Of a stretch of DNA of 64,000 nt, positions 14,938 to 23,434 are shown piece after piece. Each line of letters opens with the position of its first letter. Position 1 is the stretch's first letter. Position numbers and translations under genes: made by a program. The notes under the pieces are model-generated. The model was not told the DNA's origin. It ran no database searches and saw only the letters and a list, made by a program, of their open reading frames with translations. Source of the DNA: an uncultured Oscillospiraceae bacterium (GTDB taxonomy: Bacteria > Bacillota > Clostridia > Oscillospirales > Acutalibacteraceae); NCBI GenBank assembly GCA_900542575.1, contig UQOE01000006.1, positions 1 through 64,000 of the forward strand. Reading direction: 5' to 3'.

Positions 14938-14994
14938 TCACCAGACACATATGCTGATTTTATATGCAGGCATGAAAAACATGGGCAGCATTTT

Positions 14995-15411
14995 TCATGC
15001 TACATGGCTAGGATGGCTGGAATGCCGCTGATTCTCTTTCGCGGAAACATAGGTGAAATAGCCTTCCCCCGCAGCACGTCCGCGCTTGGCTTTTAAAGCT
15101 GCGGCCTGATTGCGGCGGTAAGCTGCTTCTTCTGCGCGTGCTTTCCGCTCCTGATAAGAGAGCGCACGGATGATCTGCATAAAGCGGTCCAGTCCAGTCA
15201 GTTCGTTCTCCGCTGCAGAGTAATTTTCTTTCTGGCGGCCGACTGAGGCATGTCTGCGGCGCGAAGAAGTATTGCGTTTTCTGCGGCGTACAAATTTTTC
15301 AAGCATACGGTCTTCAAAAGCAATCAGCTGCTCTTCATGAAGATAGCCGACAACCAGAAGCAGAACAGCTGCAACTTCCAGGCAAATGCGAATAATAATT
15401 CCAGCAGACAT
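14995..15411 (-). CDS. Small single-pass membrane protein, unknown function
   Basis: I do not recognise this 138-residue protein. An N-terminal membrane span (about residues 3-24) is followed by a very basic cytoplasmic part with RRRKRNTSSRRRH and many Ala, Lys and Arg. The ATG at 15409-15411 has GGAGG seven bases upstream, and a promoter TTGACT-16-TATAAT lies at 15473-15500. It is divergent from the PASTA pseudokinase gene, and both encode membrane proteins, but a shared role is only a guess. Confidence 0.7.
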   Translation of the reverse strand: MSAGIIIRICLEVAAVLLLVVGYLHEEQLIAFEDRMLEKFVRRRKRNTSSRRRHASVGRQKENYSAAENELTGLDRFMQIIRALSYQERKARAEEAAYRRNQAAALKAKRGRAAGEGYFTYVSAKENQRHSSHPSHVA

Positions 15412-15472
15412 AGGTGATTCCTCCATGCGAACATTTATTCTGAGAACATTTGTTTTCCTCTTTGCAATTACT

Positions 15473-15500
15473 ATTATACCGTCTCCGCCGGTCAAGTCAA
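15473..15500 (-). promoter_or_regulatory. Promoter of the small membrane protein gene
   Basis: Minus strand TTGACT (15495-15500), 16 bases, TATAAT (15473-15478). Confidence 0.65.
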
Positions 15501-15668
15501 CACAAATGTTCGTCCATTTTTCTGTGTGTACTTTTTTTGGTACTCATGAAGGAACCTGTTACCAATCGTCACAATATTGTAATTTCCAAGCAGACAGGAA
15601 TCCGTGTATAATATTAAGAAGAACAGAAAAGAAACAAATCCATATAGAAGAAGGAGCGAGGCGAACCC

Positions 15669-17495
15669 ATGTCTTATGAAACTCTCTGCATGAACTGCAT
15701 GCAAGAGAAAGGGAATGCGGAACAATGTCCTCATTGTCATTTTCATAATGATTCTCTGCAATTACCTCCCTATCTCCCCATGCGTACTCTCCTTGGACAG
15801 CGGTACTTAGTTGGCGCAGTTCAAACCTCCAACGGAGACGGCGCAACCTATATCGGTTATGACACCGTCGAAAACATCCCCATTACCATCCGTGAATTTC
15901 TCCCCGATGCCATCACCAAACGGAGCTCTGACTCAAATGACCTGCAGGTCAATCCCGGCCGTGAAAATGAATACCATGCCCTTTTGAGCAGCTTTCTTGA
16001 CATGTGGGGCAAACTGGTCCGTATGCGCGGCCTCTCGGCACTTATCTCCGTCAATACCATTCTGGAAGAAAACAATACGGCCTACGCCATTGCGGAACAC
16101 GTGGAAGGTGCGCAGTCTCTGCGGGACTATCTCCTCTCTACGAAAGACGGCTATCTCTCCTGGAAGACCGCGCGCGTCATGTTTATGCCGGTACTCTCCA
16201 CCCTTGCCACCCTGCACTCCGCCGGCATCATCCACCGCGGCATTTCTCCCAGCACGCTCTACGTCTATCCGGACCATAAGCTACGCATTGCTGGCTTCAG
16301 CATTCCGGAGTGCCGCACGGTCAACGGCGGCCTGACGACAGAAGTATTCCCGGGGTATTCCCCGGTTGAACTGCTCGGTGTACAGTCTGCCACCGGTCCC
16401 CGGACCGACATCTACTCGTTTGCCGCTGTTCTCTACCGGGCCCTCACCGGCCGCGTCCCCATGGACGCCATGGTCCGCATGCAGGACGACACCATGGTCC
16501 TTCCCGCCCAGTTTGCGGAGCAGCTGCCCGACTATGTCATCAACGCACTGGTCAATGCGCTTCAGGTGCTTCCGGAAGACCGTACCCGCAGCATCGACCG
16601 TTTTCGTGCAGAGCTCTCCTCCTCTCAGGTCGCCGAGTTCGCCTCGGAGTATGAGCAGGAAGAAAAGGCGCGCAAGCGGGAACGCTTCTCCCACGCTGCG
16701 GACCCCAACCATCTGGACGACACGCAGACCATCGGCGGGCCCAACAGCAGTACCATGCGCTTCAACATTCCAAGTCAGGAATCCGCCCCCAGCATGGAGG
16801 ACCCCGAGGAAGAGGAGAAACGCAGACGTTCTGCAAAAAAGAAAAAGCTTTCTCCTATGGCCGGCAGCAACACCAAAACCGTACTGCTCACCGTTGCCAT
16901 CGTTCTGCTCGCCGCAGCGCTCATCACCATTATTGTCCTCGCGGCAACCGGCTTCCTCGGAAGCGGAGGAGGACGGGTAGGAGACGCAACCACTGCATCG
17001 CTGGAAAACGGGGAAATTCTGGTTCCGAACTTTGTCGGGCAGAGCTATGACGACCTGAGTTTCTCCGACCGAAGCAATTTCAACATCCAGGTGAAATACG
17101 ACAGCGGCAGCACTTCGGAGGACGGTACCATCCTCGCACAGAGCATCCAGCCCAATCAGATGGTTCCAAAAGGAACCACCATCACGCTGACTGTCGCCCG
17201 CGCCAGCGACCAGGTCCAAATGCCCTCCGTCGTCGGCGAAACCGCCGAACAGGCCCGGGCTTCTCTGGAGAGCCGCGGGTTCTCCGTCAACGTAGTACAG
17301 AAGAGCAATGATGGCTCTCACACTTCCGGCACCGTCGCAGAGACAAACCTGACAGCCGGCCGTTCCTATGACCGCGGCACCAGCGTCACCCTTGTCGTAT
17401 GGAGCGAAAGCAGCAATACAACTGCAGAATCGGACAATGGTCAGGACTCGCAGAATGTCTATAACGGCTTCGGCAGTCTTTACGACGGAAATTAA
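15669..17495 (+). CDS. PASTA-domain membrane pseudokinase with zinc ribbon
   Basis: The 608-residue protein has, in order, a zinc-ribbon (C7, C10, C20, C23), a Ser/Thr kinase-like domain (about 38-320), a charged linker with a DDTQTIGG segment, one membrane span (about 403-429) and two extracellular PASTA domains (about 451-511 and 516-578). PASTA kinases sense muropeptides and control cell-wall growth. Here the key catalytic residues are changed: the ATP-binding Lys is Arg75 (ITIREF), HRD is HRG (189-191), the metal-binding Asn is Thr196 and DFG is AGF (208-210). It should therefore not phosphorylate and may act as a scaffold or sensor. A possible -10 (TATAAT, 15607-15612) lies upstream, and a strong terminator follows. 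Confidence 0.88.
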   Translation: MSYETLCMNCMQEKGNAEQCPHCHFHNDSLQLPPYLPMRTLLGQRYLVGAVQTSNGDGATYIGYDTVENIPITIREFLPDAITKRSSDSNDLQVNPGRENEYHALLSSFLDMWGKLVRMRGLSALISVNTILEENNTAYAIAEHVEGAQSLRDYLLSTKDGYLSWKTARVMFMPVLSTLATLHSAGIIHRGISPSTLYVYPDHKLRIAGFSIPECRTVNGGLTTEVFPGYSPVELLGVQSATGPRTDIYSFAAVLYRALTGRVPMDAMVRMQDDTMVLPAQFAEQLPDYVINALVNALQVLPEDRTRSIDRFRAELSSSQVAEFASEYEQEEKARKRERFSHAADPNHLDDTQTIGGPNSSTMRFNIPSQESAPSMEDPEEEEKRRRSAKKKKLSPMAGSNTKTVLLTVAIVLLAAALITIIVLAATGFLGSGGGRVGDATTASLENGEILVPNFVGQSYDDLSFSDRSNFNIQVKYDSGSTSEDGTILAQSIQPNQMVPKGTTITLTVARASDQVQMPSVVGETAEQARASLESRGFSVNVVQKSNDGSHTSGTVAETNLTAGRSYDRGTSVTLVVWSESSNTTAESDNGQDSQNVYNGFGSLYDGN

Positions 17496-17534
17496 AACAG
17501 CGGTCTGCTGAAAGCAAATCCATATAACAGCAAT

Positions 17535-17568
17535 GACGATCGGCCTGTTCAGGCCGATCGTCGTTTTT
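17535..17568 (+). terminator. Terminator after the pseudokinase gene
   Basis: A 13-bp stem GACGATCGGCCTG/CAGGCCGATCGTC has a 2-base loop as drawn and a TTTTT tail. Confidence 0.85.
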
Positions 17569-17621
17569 CTGCACAGAAACATACAAGATTCGCCATGCCC
17601 TTCTTTTCTCTTCCAAACGTA

Positions 17622-17654
17622 AAAGAACCGCTGCAGAGACATTGCAGCGGTTCC
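17622..17654 (-). terminator. Terminator after citrate synthase
   Basis: The stem GAACCGCTGCA/TGCAGCGGTTC with a 7-base loop is followed on the minus strand by TTTT. Confidence 0.75.
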
Positions 17655-17679
17655 TTGTCATTTCTGAAATTTGTCGGCC

Positions 17680-19053
17680 TCAGTCCCGTTCCTCCATGGG
17701 AATGTAAAGACGCGGCTCACAGATATTCATGTAGGCAGGACGGATAATCTTGCCGTGGTTGATGATTTCCTCCATACGGTGGGCGCTCCAGCCCGCAATA
17801 CGCGCAATGGCGAAGATCGGCGTGTACAGTTCCGTCGGAAGTCCAAGCATGCTGTATGCAAAGCCGCTGTAAAAGTCGACGTTTGCGCAGAGCGTTTTGT
17901 TGGTGTGCGTTTTGGCACGGACAAGAGGCGGTGCAAGCCGCTCTACCCGCTCGTAGAGTGCAAACTCTTCGTCGAGATCTTTCTCGTGGGAGAGCTGCTT
18001 GGTCAGGCGGTGCAGAACCGTGGCACGCGGGTCCGATTTGGTGTAGACGGCATGGCCGATACCATAAATAAGGCCGTTCTTGTCAAAAGCTTCCCGGTAG
18101 AGAATCTTGTTCAGGTAGGCTGAGATTTCGTCATCGTCCTCCCAGTCCATTACATTCTCCTTGATATCGTCAAACATACGGACGACCTTGATGTTGGCTC
18201 CGCCGTGGCGCGGACCTTTCAGAGAGCCGAGCGCCGCCGCAATAGCGGAATAGGTGTCCGTACCAGTAGAAGTGACAACATGTGTGGTAAAGGTAGAGTT
18301 GTTGCCGCCGCCGTGCTCCGCATGGAGAACCAGAGCAGCGTCCAGTACTTTTGCCTCCAGGGGTGTAAACTGGCTGTCCAGCCGGAGCATGTGAAGAATG
18401 TTCTCCGCCGTGGAAAAGTCGTCGCGGGGCGGATGGATGAAAAAGGAGTCGCCGTCGTGGTAGTACTTATATGTCTGATACCCGTAGACCGACAGCTGCG
18501 GAAACAGGGCAATCAGCTCCAGACACTGGCGCAGAACATTGTCCACAGAGGTATCGTCCGCCCGGTGGTCGTAGGAATAGAGCGTCAGGACACTGCGCGC
18601 CAGCGTGTTCATCATGTCTTTGCTCGGCGCTTTCATGATAATGTCCCGGACAAAGTGGACCGGAAGCTGGCGGTAGCCGGACAGAATATATTTGAAGGAT
18701 TCAAATTCTTCCCGCGTCGGCAGCTTCCCGAACAGGAGCAGATAGACAACTTCCTCATAGCAGAAATTGCCGCGGGAGGCGGTTCCGGCAATGATATCCT
18801 GTACGTTGTAGCCGCGGTAGCGGAGAATACCTTCACACTCAACCCGGTTGCCGTTTTCATCTATGATATGGCCGGTTACTTCCGAGAGCTCGGTAAGTCC
18901 GGTAAGAACCCCTTTGCCGTCGCTGTCCCGGAGTCCGCGTTTGACATTATAGGTCTTATAGAGTGAAGGATCTATGGCGCCGTTCTCGATGGAGAGCCGG
19001 GAGAGCTCGGTGATCTCCGGCGAGACGACGGAGAAATCTCTGTCAAATTCCAC
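17680..19053 (-). CDS. gltA: Citrate synthase
   Basis: Citrate synthase joins acetyl-CoA and oxaloacetate; in fermenting Clostridia it feeds the glutamate branch. The 457-residue protein shows the catalytic His in HAEHGGGNNSTF, the second His in GIGHAVYT and the Asp in VDFYSGFAY. I start at GTG 19051-19053, which has AAAGGAGAG upstream. An in-frame ATG at 19137 has no ribosome site, and the 28 residues it would add would be coded by a leader hairpin. A promoter (TTGAAT-17-TAAAAT) lies at 19156-19184, leaving a leader of about 95 bases that contains a terminator-like hairpin. Confidence 0.93.
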   Translation of the reverse strand: MEFDRDFSVVSPEITELSRLSIENGAIDPSLYKTYNVKRGLRDSDGKGVLTGLTELSEVTGHIIDENGNRVECEGILRYRGYNVQDIIAGTASRGNFCYEEVVYLLLFGKLPTREEFESFKYILSGYRQLPVHFVRDIIMKAPSKDMMNTLARSVLTLYSYDHRADDTSVDNVLRQCLELIALFPQLSVYGYQTYKYYHDGDSFFIHPPRDDFSTAENILHMLRLDSQFTPLEAKVLDAALVLHAEHGGGNNSTFTTHVVTSTGTDTYSAIAAALGSLKGPRHGGANIKVVRMFDDIKENVMDWEDDDEISAYLNKILYREAFDKNGLIYGIGHAVYTKSDPRATVLHRLTKQLSHEKDLDEEFALYERVERLAPPLVRAKTHTNKTLCANVDFYSGFAYSMLGLPTELYTPIFAIARIAGWSAHRMEEIINHGKIIRPAYMNICEPRLYIPMEERD

Positions 19054-19076
19054 AGAATTTCTCTCCTTTCCACGTG

Positions 19077-19109
19077 AAATAAAAAACGGCAAAATAAAAA
19101 ATTTGCCGT
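19077..19109 (-). promoter_or_regulatory. Possible transcription attenuator in the citrate synthase leader
   Basis: On the minus strand an 8-bp stem ACGGCAAA/TTTGCCGT with an 8-base AT-rich loop is directly followed by TTTTTTATTT. It lies between the promoter and the ribosome site of gltA, so it could end transcription early. I see no clear competing antiterminator. Confidence 0.4.
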
Positions 19110-19155
19110 ATCTGCTTGCAAAATTTAATTTTGTCATGGATATAGATACGAAGAT

Positions 19156-19184
19156 ATTTTAGCACACGGATCCCCATTATTCAA
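19156..19184 (-). promoter_or_regulatory. Promoter of citrate synthase
   Basis: Minus strand TTGAAT (19179-19184), 17 bases, TAAAAT (19156-19161). Confidence 0.65.
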
Positions 19185-19191
19185 GAAAGAA

Positions 19192-19214
19192 GCGGGGTGC
19201 ACACGGCACCCCGC
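19192..19214 (-). terminator. Possible terminator after the lipase-like gene
   Basis: A 9-bp GC-rich stem GCGGGGTGC/GCACCCCGC lacks a good T run (TTCTTT on the minus strand), so termination may be partial. Confidence 0.4.
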
Positions 19215-19230
19215 CTTCAGTTAAACTGCA

Positions 19231-20430
19231 TTAGACCGTCAGCCCATTGATGAGATGGATCAGGTTCAGAATTTCATTTCGATAGACATCCGGGCGCACA
19301 AAAAGTCCGGTAAAGCTCAGGTGATTGCGGCGCTCAATCGGCATCTGGTACCACTTGCCCGGCGCCGAGGAGTAGACGTCCTGGAACGCGGCCGCCGGCT
19401 CGGTGGACGGTGCAAGCGACGTGTTAGTGTTGACAAGGCCATCATTGGGCTTTGCCGCTGCATCTACAATAGGCTGCTCCGGCAGATGGTTCTGGAAAAA
19501 TGCGAGCAGCGCAGCGGTCGGAGCCAGAACACCGGACTCTTTTCCGGGTACGAAAAGGTCAGGAATAGTGATGAACGGCTTCCGTTTCGGCGCAAACGGA
19601 GTCCAGAAGGTACCCTTGTCGATATCGAGGAAAAAAGCAAGCTTATCCGGAATTTTCGCTTTGACTTTCTGCGTCACATCTTCGGTCACTTCGCCGGTAA
19701 AGGCGAAATAATAGGTTTCACCGTTATCCTCTGCTGCAGTGTTATAGGCAGACATGCCGTCCAGCCCCGCTTCATAGAAGAGGTTGCCATCGGTCTGCGC
19801 CAAATAGGACTCCGCCGTCTCATCTGCCGGACGGTGCCCCGCTTTCTGTTCCCGCTTCAAAATGGTCCTGACACAGGAGGGAAGAAGGTTCGGAGCAAAT
19901 GAATCGATTGCCTGGAACAAAGTCGTTCCGTCATTGAGACCGGCCAGGGTGACAACCGCATGGACCGCAGTATAATGGCCTCCGGCGAACAGCGGGGAAA
20001 GCGCACTGCCGCCCGCTTCGCGTTCCCGCCGGGAACCCCGCGCCATAAGAGCTGTCAGCAGACGCGCAACCGTGGCACCGAAGCCGTGGCCGACGAGCGT
20101 CACTTTGACGCCCTCCTCGCCCCAGTTCGGAACCCAGCCGGGATAGGTCTCTCCATACTGGGAGATATGGTGTTTTTCCGCATATGCTTTTCCATAGTCA
20201 ACTTTTCCGCCCTTTATCTGCGCGTAGAGCTCACAGGCGCGCTCCCATACGCCGGACAGCGGCCGGAAAGACGCAGTGTGTACCGGGTTCCCGACTTCTG
20301 CAATAACCCTGGCCGCGCTGGCCGATGTCATGCCGAAATAGGGAAAGACTTTGTTGACTAACTGGTTTTCTTCTCCATAGCCGAATATTCCCGGAATCAG
20401 AATGACCGGAAACTTGGACTGCTCCGTCAT
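19231..20430 (-). CDS. Lipase-fold protein lacking the catalytic serine
   Basis: This 399-residue alpha/beta-hydrolase protein matches the Bacillus/Staphylococcus family I.5 lipases: the opening PVILIPGIFGYG, the DYGKAYAEKH..QYGETYPGW block, the Asp in NDGLVNTNT and the His in RRNHLSF. In these lipases the nucleophile sits in GHSxGG; here the elbow reads GHGFGA (residues 114-119), so Ser is Gly116. Asp and His remain. The protein has no signal peptide. It is likely inactive as a classical lipase and may bind a ligand instead. I start at ATG 20428-20430, eight bases after GGAGG. A promoter TTGACA-18-TATATT lies at 20457-20486. Confidence 0.8.
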   Translation of the reverse strand: MTEQSKFPVILIPGIFGYGEENQLVNKVFPYFGMTSASAARVIAEVGNPVHTASFRPLSGVWERACELYAQIKGGKVDYGKAYAEKHHISQYGETYPGWVPNWGEEGVKVTLVGHGFGATVARLLTALMARGSRREREAGGSALSPLFAGGHYTAVHAVVTLAGLNDGTTLFQAIDSFAPNLLPSCVRTILKREQKAGHRPADETAESYLAQTDGNLFYEAGLDGMSAYNTAAEDNGETYYFAFTGEVTEDVTQKVKAKIPDKLAFFLDIDKGTFWTPFAPKRKPFITIPDLFVPGKESGVLAPTAALLAFFQNHLPEQPIVDAAAKPNDGLVNTNTSLAPSTEPAAAFQDVYSSAPGKWYQMPIERRNHLSFTGLFVRPDVYRNEILNLIHLINGLTV

Positions 20431-20456
20431 AGCCATTACCTCCCTCTAATGGTTTT

Positions 20457-20486
20457 AATATACCATTGATAAGAATTGAGTGTCAA
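20457..20486 (-). promoter_or_regulatory. Promoter of the lipase-like gene
   Basis: Minus strand TTGACA (20481-20486), 18 bases, TATATT (20457-20462). Confidence 0.65.
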
Positions 20487-20502
20487 ACCCTCTGCATCTG
20501 CG

Positions 20503-20531
20503 TTGCGCATCTCCCCCGATTGATCTATAAT
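20503..20531 (+). promoter_or_regulatory. Promoter of mtaB, nearly abutting the start codon
   Basis: TTGCGC (20503-20508), 17 bases, TATAAT (20526-20531). The expected start point is about 20537-20539, and the start codon is at 20540, so the transcript would be leaderless or almost so. Confidence 0.55.
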
Positions 20532-20539
20532 ATGGAGCC

Positions 20540-21835
20540 ATGAAAGTCTATTTTTACTCACTCGGATGTAAAGTGAATCAGTACGACACAGAGACCATGA
20601 AGGAGCTCTTTGCCGGCGCAGGATGGACCATCTCCGACACCCCGGAAGGATGTCAGGCCATCGTCGTCAACTCCTGCACGGTCACCGCCGTCAGCGACCA
20701 GAAAACACGCCAGGCCGTCCGCCGTTTTAAGCGGAATGTGCCAGGCGCCATCGTCGTGCTCACCGGCTGTATGCCGCAGGCCTTTCCGCAGAAGGCAGCG
20801 GACCTGGATGCGGCCGACCTCGTGGTCGGGAACCGGGACCACCGAAAAATTCTGCAGGACATCGAATCTCTTCTCGATTCAGAAGCCGAATCGCGGCGGC
20901 ATTTTCTGGATGTCCAGCCCTACGATCATCGGACGGAGGTCTATGAGAGCACTGAAATCCGCACATTCGCCGGCAAAACCCGTGCGGTCATCAAGGTGCA
21001 GGACGGCTGCAATCGATACTGCTCCTACTGCATTATTCCAACTGCCCGTGGGCGTTCCCGCTCCCGTTCCATGGAGAGCATTGCGGAAGAGCTGGAAAAC
21101 ATTCAATCGGCAGGCTACCGGGAAGTGGTGCTCGTCGGCATCAATCTGACCTGCTACGGTCTGGACAATGGGCATTCATTTGCAGACCCAATAGCCCTGG
21201 CCTGTTCCCTCGGGTTCGACCGCGTACGCATCGGCTCCCTGGAATATGACAACATTACACCGGAAGCCATTGAACGGCTCGCAAAGCTGCCCAACTTCTG
21301 TCCCCAGTTCCACATGTCACTCCAGGCCGGGTGCGACCGTACTCTTAAGACAATGCGGCGTCATTACACCACCGCCGAATATGAGGCGACCTGCCGCATG
21401 CTGCGGTCTGCCTTCCCAGGGGCATCCATTACAACGGATATCATGGTCGGTTTCCCGGGCGAGACCGAGGAGGACTTCGTCGAATCCATGGAATTCGCCC
21501 GAAAGATCGGATTTGAAAAAATTCATGTCTTCCCCTACTCTCCCCGAAAAGGCACTGCCGCCGCCGAAATGGAGCAGATTCCAAAGTCCGTCAAAAAGGA
21601 GCGCGCACACCGCATGCTGCAGACGGCCGAGGAGATCCGCCACGCCTATCTGACCTCCCAAATTGGGAAAACGGTCTGCGTTCTCAGCGAATCCACCCAG
21701 GACGGCATGGTACACGGCTACACTGAGAATTACACGCCTGTGAAGTTCCCGGCGGAGCGCCCCTGCCATAACGAGATTGTCCGCGTCCGCATTGACCGCG
21801 TAGACGGTGACTGCTGCGTCGGCACCCTCTGCTGA
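20540..21835 (+). CDS. mtaB: tRNA t6A methylthiotransferase MtaB
   Basis: MtaB is a radical-SAM enzyme that adds a methylthio group to t6A37 of tRNAs reading ANN codons. The 431-residue protein has the N-terminal Fe-S domain (SLGCKVNQYDTE, NSCTV, GCMPQ with its Cys residues), the radical-SAM CxxxCxxC motif in DGCNRYCSYC, and a C-terminal TRAM-like domain. The conserved opening MKVYFYSLGCKVNQ fixes the start at 20540. A GGAG lies only two bases before the ATG, too close for normal use, and the promoter sits right upstream, so the mRNA may be leaderless. Confidence 0.94.
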   Translation: MKVYFYSLGCKVNQYDTETMKELFAGAGWTISDTPEGCQAIVVNSCTVTAVSDQKTRQAVRRFKRNVPGAIVVLTGCMPQAFPQKAADLDAADLVVGNRDHRKILQDIESLLDSEAESRRHFLDVQPYDHRTEVYESTEIRTFAGKTRAVIKVQDGCNRYCSYCIIPTARGRSRSRSMESIAEELENIQSAGYREVVLVGINLTCYGLDNGHSFADPIALACSLGFDRVRIGSLEYDNITPEAIERLAKLPNFCPQFHMSLQAGCDRTLKTMRRHYTTAEYEATCRMLRSAFPGASITTDIMVGFPGETEEDFVESMEFARKIGFEKIHVFPYSPRKGTAAAEMEQIPKSVKKERAHRMLQTAEEIRHAYLTSQIGKTVCVLSESTQDGMVHGYTENYTPVKFPAERPCHNEIVRVRIDRVDGDCCVGTLC

Positions 21836-21878
21836 ATCAAGAAACGATCTATCCGGCTTCCCACAGTGCCGGAAAATG

Positions 21879-21908
21879 AAAAAGGACCGCTGCGGCGGTC
21901 CTTTTTTA
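21879..21908. terminator. Bidirectional terminator between mtaB and tmcAL
   Basis: The stem AAAGGACCGC/GCGGTCCTTT with a 4-base loop has A and T runs on both sides and serves two converging genes. Confidence 0.85.
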
Positions 21909-21911
21909 CGT

Positions 21912-23105
21912 TTATACCAGGACGAGTTCGTCTGACCACTCGGTGCCGCAGGGCAGAATGCGCGGCGTGCAGAGATTGTAGAGGTCGGTGGCACGGCACT
22001 CCAGGTCGAAAACATGGGCGGCCTCGTCGCTGATGCCGCTGATTTGCGTCGCTTTCGTGGCGATGGGAATCGCCCCGTTCTCCTTGGCCGCCTTGAGAAC
22101 ATCTCTTCCCCGCTCGTTGAACCCGAGCACGCGAATATACGGCACCTCCATTTTGCGGTCCTCCGGGGAAATGCCGAGATACAGCGCGTTGACAATGCGG
22201 CGAATACGGGAATGCGTGTAGCGCTTGGTCTTTACGATATCGTAGAGTTCCTGAAGCGAAGTGGCACTCTGAATGGCATTGTAAATGCGGTTTTCCAGCC
22301 CCTCCGAGACATCCGGTGCCTTGGCAATGTCTTCCTTGGACAGGGTGCGGAGACGGGACAGAAGGGCGCGCTCGCTGTCATCTACCGAGACAGGGGCGCG
22401 GCGAACCGCTTTGAGTTTCTGGAACTCCTCCACCGATGCAGCCGGCATGTAATCATAGGCACGGGTGTCTCCACGTTCCAGCATGATGCGGAGCGATGAG
22501 GCACTGGCAAACTCCTCTGTCGGCGTCAGTGCGTCGTGGACGCCGCCGACCCGTGCAATTGGCTCCACCTTCATATTGGACTGCAGCCGTTCCAGTGCCT
22601 TGATATACTCAACGGCCAGAATGTTGTTGGGCTGGTCCAGGACTTCTGCAATGGTGTCGCCATATTTGCTTCGGACGGCAAGTGCGCGCGCTACGGGGTA
22701 GCTGACACCGCCGTCGAGCTCCTCTTTCACTTTGGCGTCGACTTCCGGGTCCTGAACCGCCTGGGCGGCCGTGCAGAGCAGGTCTGCTTCCGCGCACTCG
22801 GCCCCAAAGCTGAGTGCATCGACACAGCCGAGACCATTCAGTACGGAAACACCGCCGTAGGCGAACGTCTCTGCCGACGCCGTGGCCCATGGAACCGGCA
22901 GTTCAAGGACCAGGTCCACCCCGCTCTGCAGCGCGGCAGCCGTGCGGCTCCGTTTGTCCATGACCGCGACGCTTCCGCGCTGGACAAAGTTGCCGCTCAT
23001 TACAGCGACAATATGGGTGGTTCCGCTGCTGCGGCACTTCTCGATCATCGTTTTATGTCCATTATGAAACGGATTGTATTCCGCTACAATTCCTGTGATT
23101 TTCAT
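21912..23105 (-). CDS. tmcAL: tRNA(Met) cytidine acetate ligase
   Basis: TmcAL uses acetate and ATP to form N4-acetylcytidine at the wobble base of elongator tRNA-Met. The 397-residue protein opens MKITGIVAEYNPFHNGH, with the HNGH nucleotidyltransferase motif, followed by VAVMSGNFVQRGS, and continues with a helical C-terminal domain (TKRYTHSRIRRI). Length and motifs match the family. AGGAGG precedes the ATG. With mtaB, queH and two tRNA genes this is one of several tRNA-modification genes scattered in the window. A candidate -10 (TAAAAT, 23144-23149, minus strand) lies upstream with a weak -35. Confidence 0.94.
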   Translation of the reverse strand: MKITGIVAEYNPFHNGHKTMIEKCRSSGTTHIVAVMSGNFVQRGSVAVMDKRSRTAAALQSGVDLVLELPVPWATASAETFAYGGVSVLNGLGCVDALSFGAECAEADLLCTAAQAVQDPEVDAKVKEELDGGVSYPVARALAVRSKYGDTIAEVLDQPNNILAVEYIKALERLQSNMKVEPIARVGGVHDALTPTEEFASASSLRIMLERGDTRAYDYMPAASVEEFQKLKAVRRAPVSVDDSERALLSRLRTLSKEDIAKAPDVSEGLENRIYNAIQSATSLQELYDIVKTKRYTHSRIRRIVNALYLGISPEDRKMEVPYIRVLGFNERGRDVLKAAKENGAIPIATKATQISGISDEAAHVFDLECRATDLYNLCTPRILPCGTEWSDELVLV

Positions 23106-23434
23106 AGTGATGTCCTCCTGGGGTCGAACTGGATTTCTCTTATATTTTACCCCTTTTGGCCGGTAATAGGAAGAACTCGTTGTGAATTATGTTATAAAGT
23201 CGGACGGATATCGTATATTTTCTGTGAAAAACATTAAATCTATTTCCCCTGGAAGATAAAATCTCATCCATCTTGCAGAAACGGACGTTCGTTGAATTCT
23301 GTCCCTTGCCCGATTCAAAATATCGTCAAATAATGTAGTTGGAATGATGTGCAGAATACACTCTTTTCCTTTCTGCCAAGCAAAAAGTGTATTTCACGGG
23401 ATGAAGCACAAAAATTATTTTGGGAGGTTATCAA
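23106..23434. other. Intergenic region with a long-loop inverted repeat
   Basis: About 330 bases without a gene. The left part holds the tmcAL promoter. Near the right end AATACACT (23355-23362) and AGTGTATT (23386-23393) form a perfect 8-bp stem with a 23-base loop, about 40 bases before the next start codon. No convincing plus-strand promoter was seen. Confidence 0.4.
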
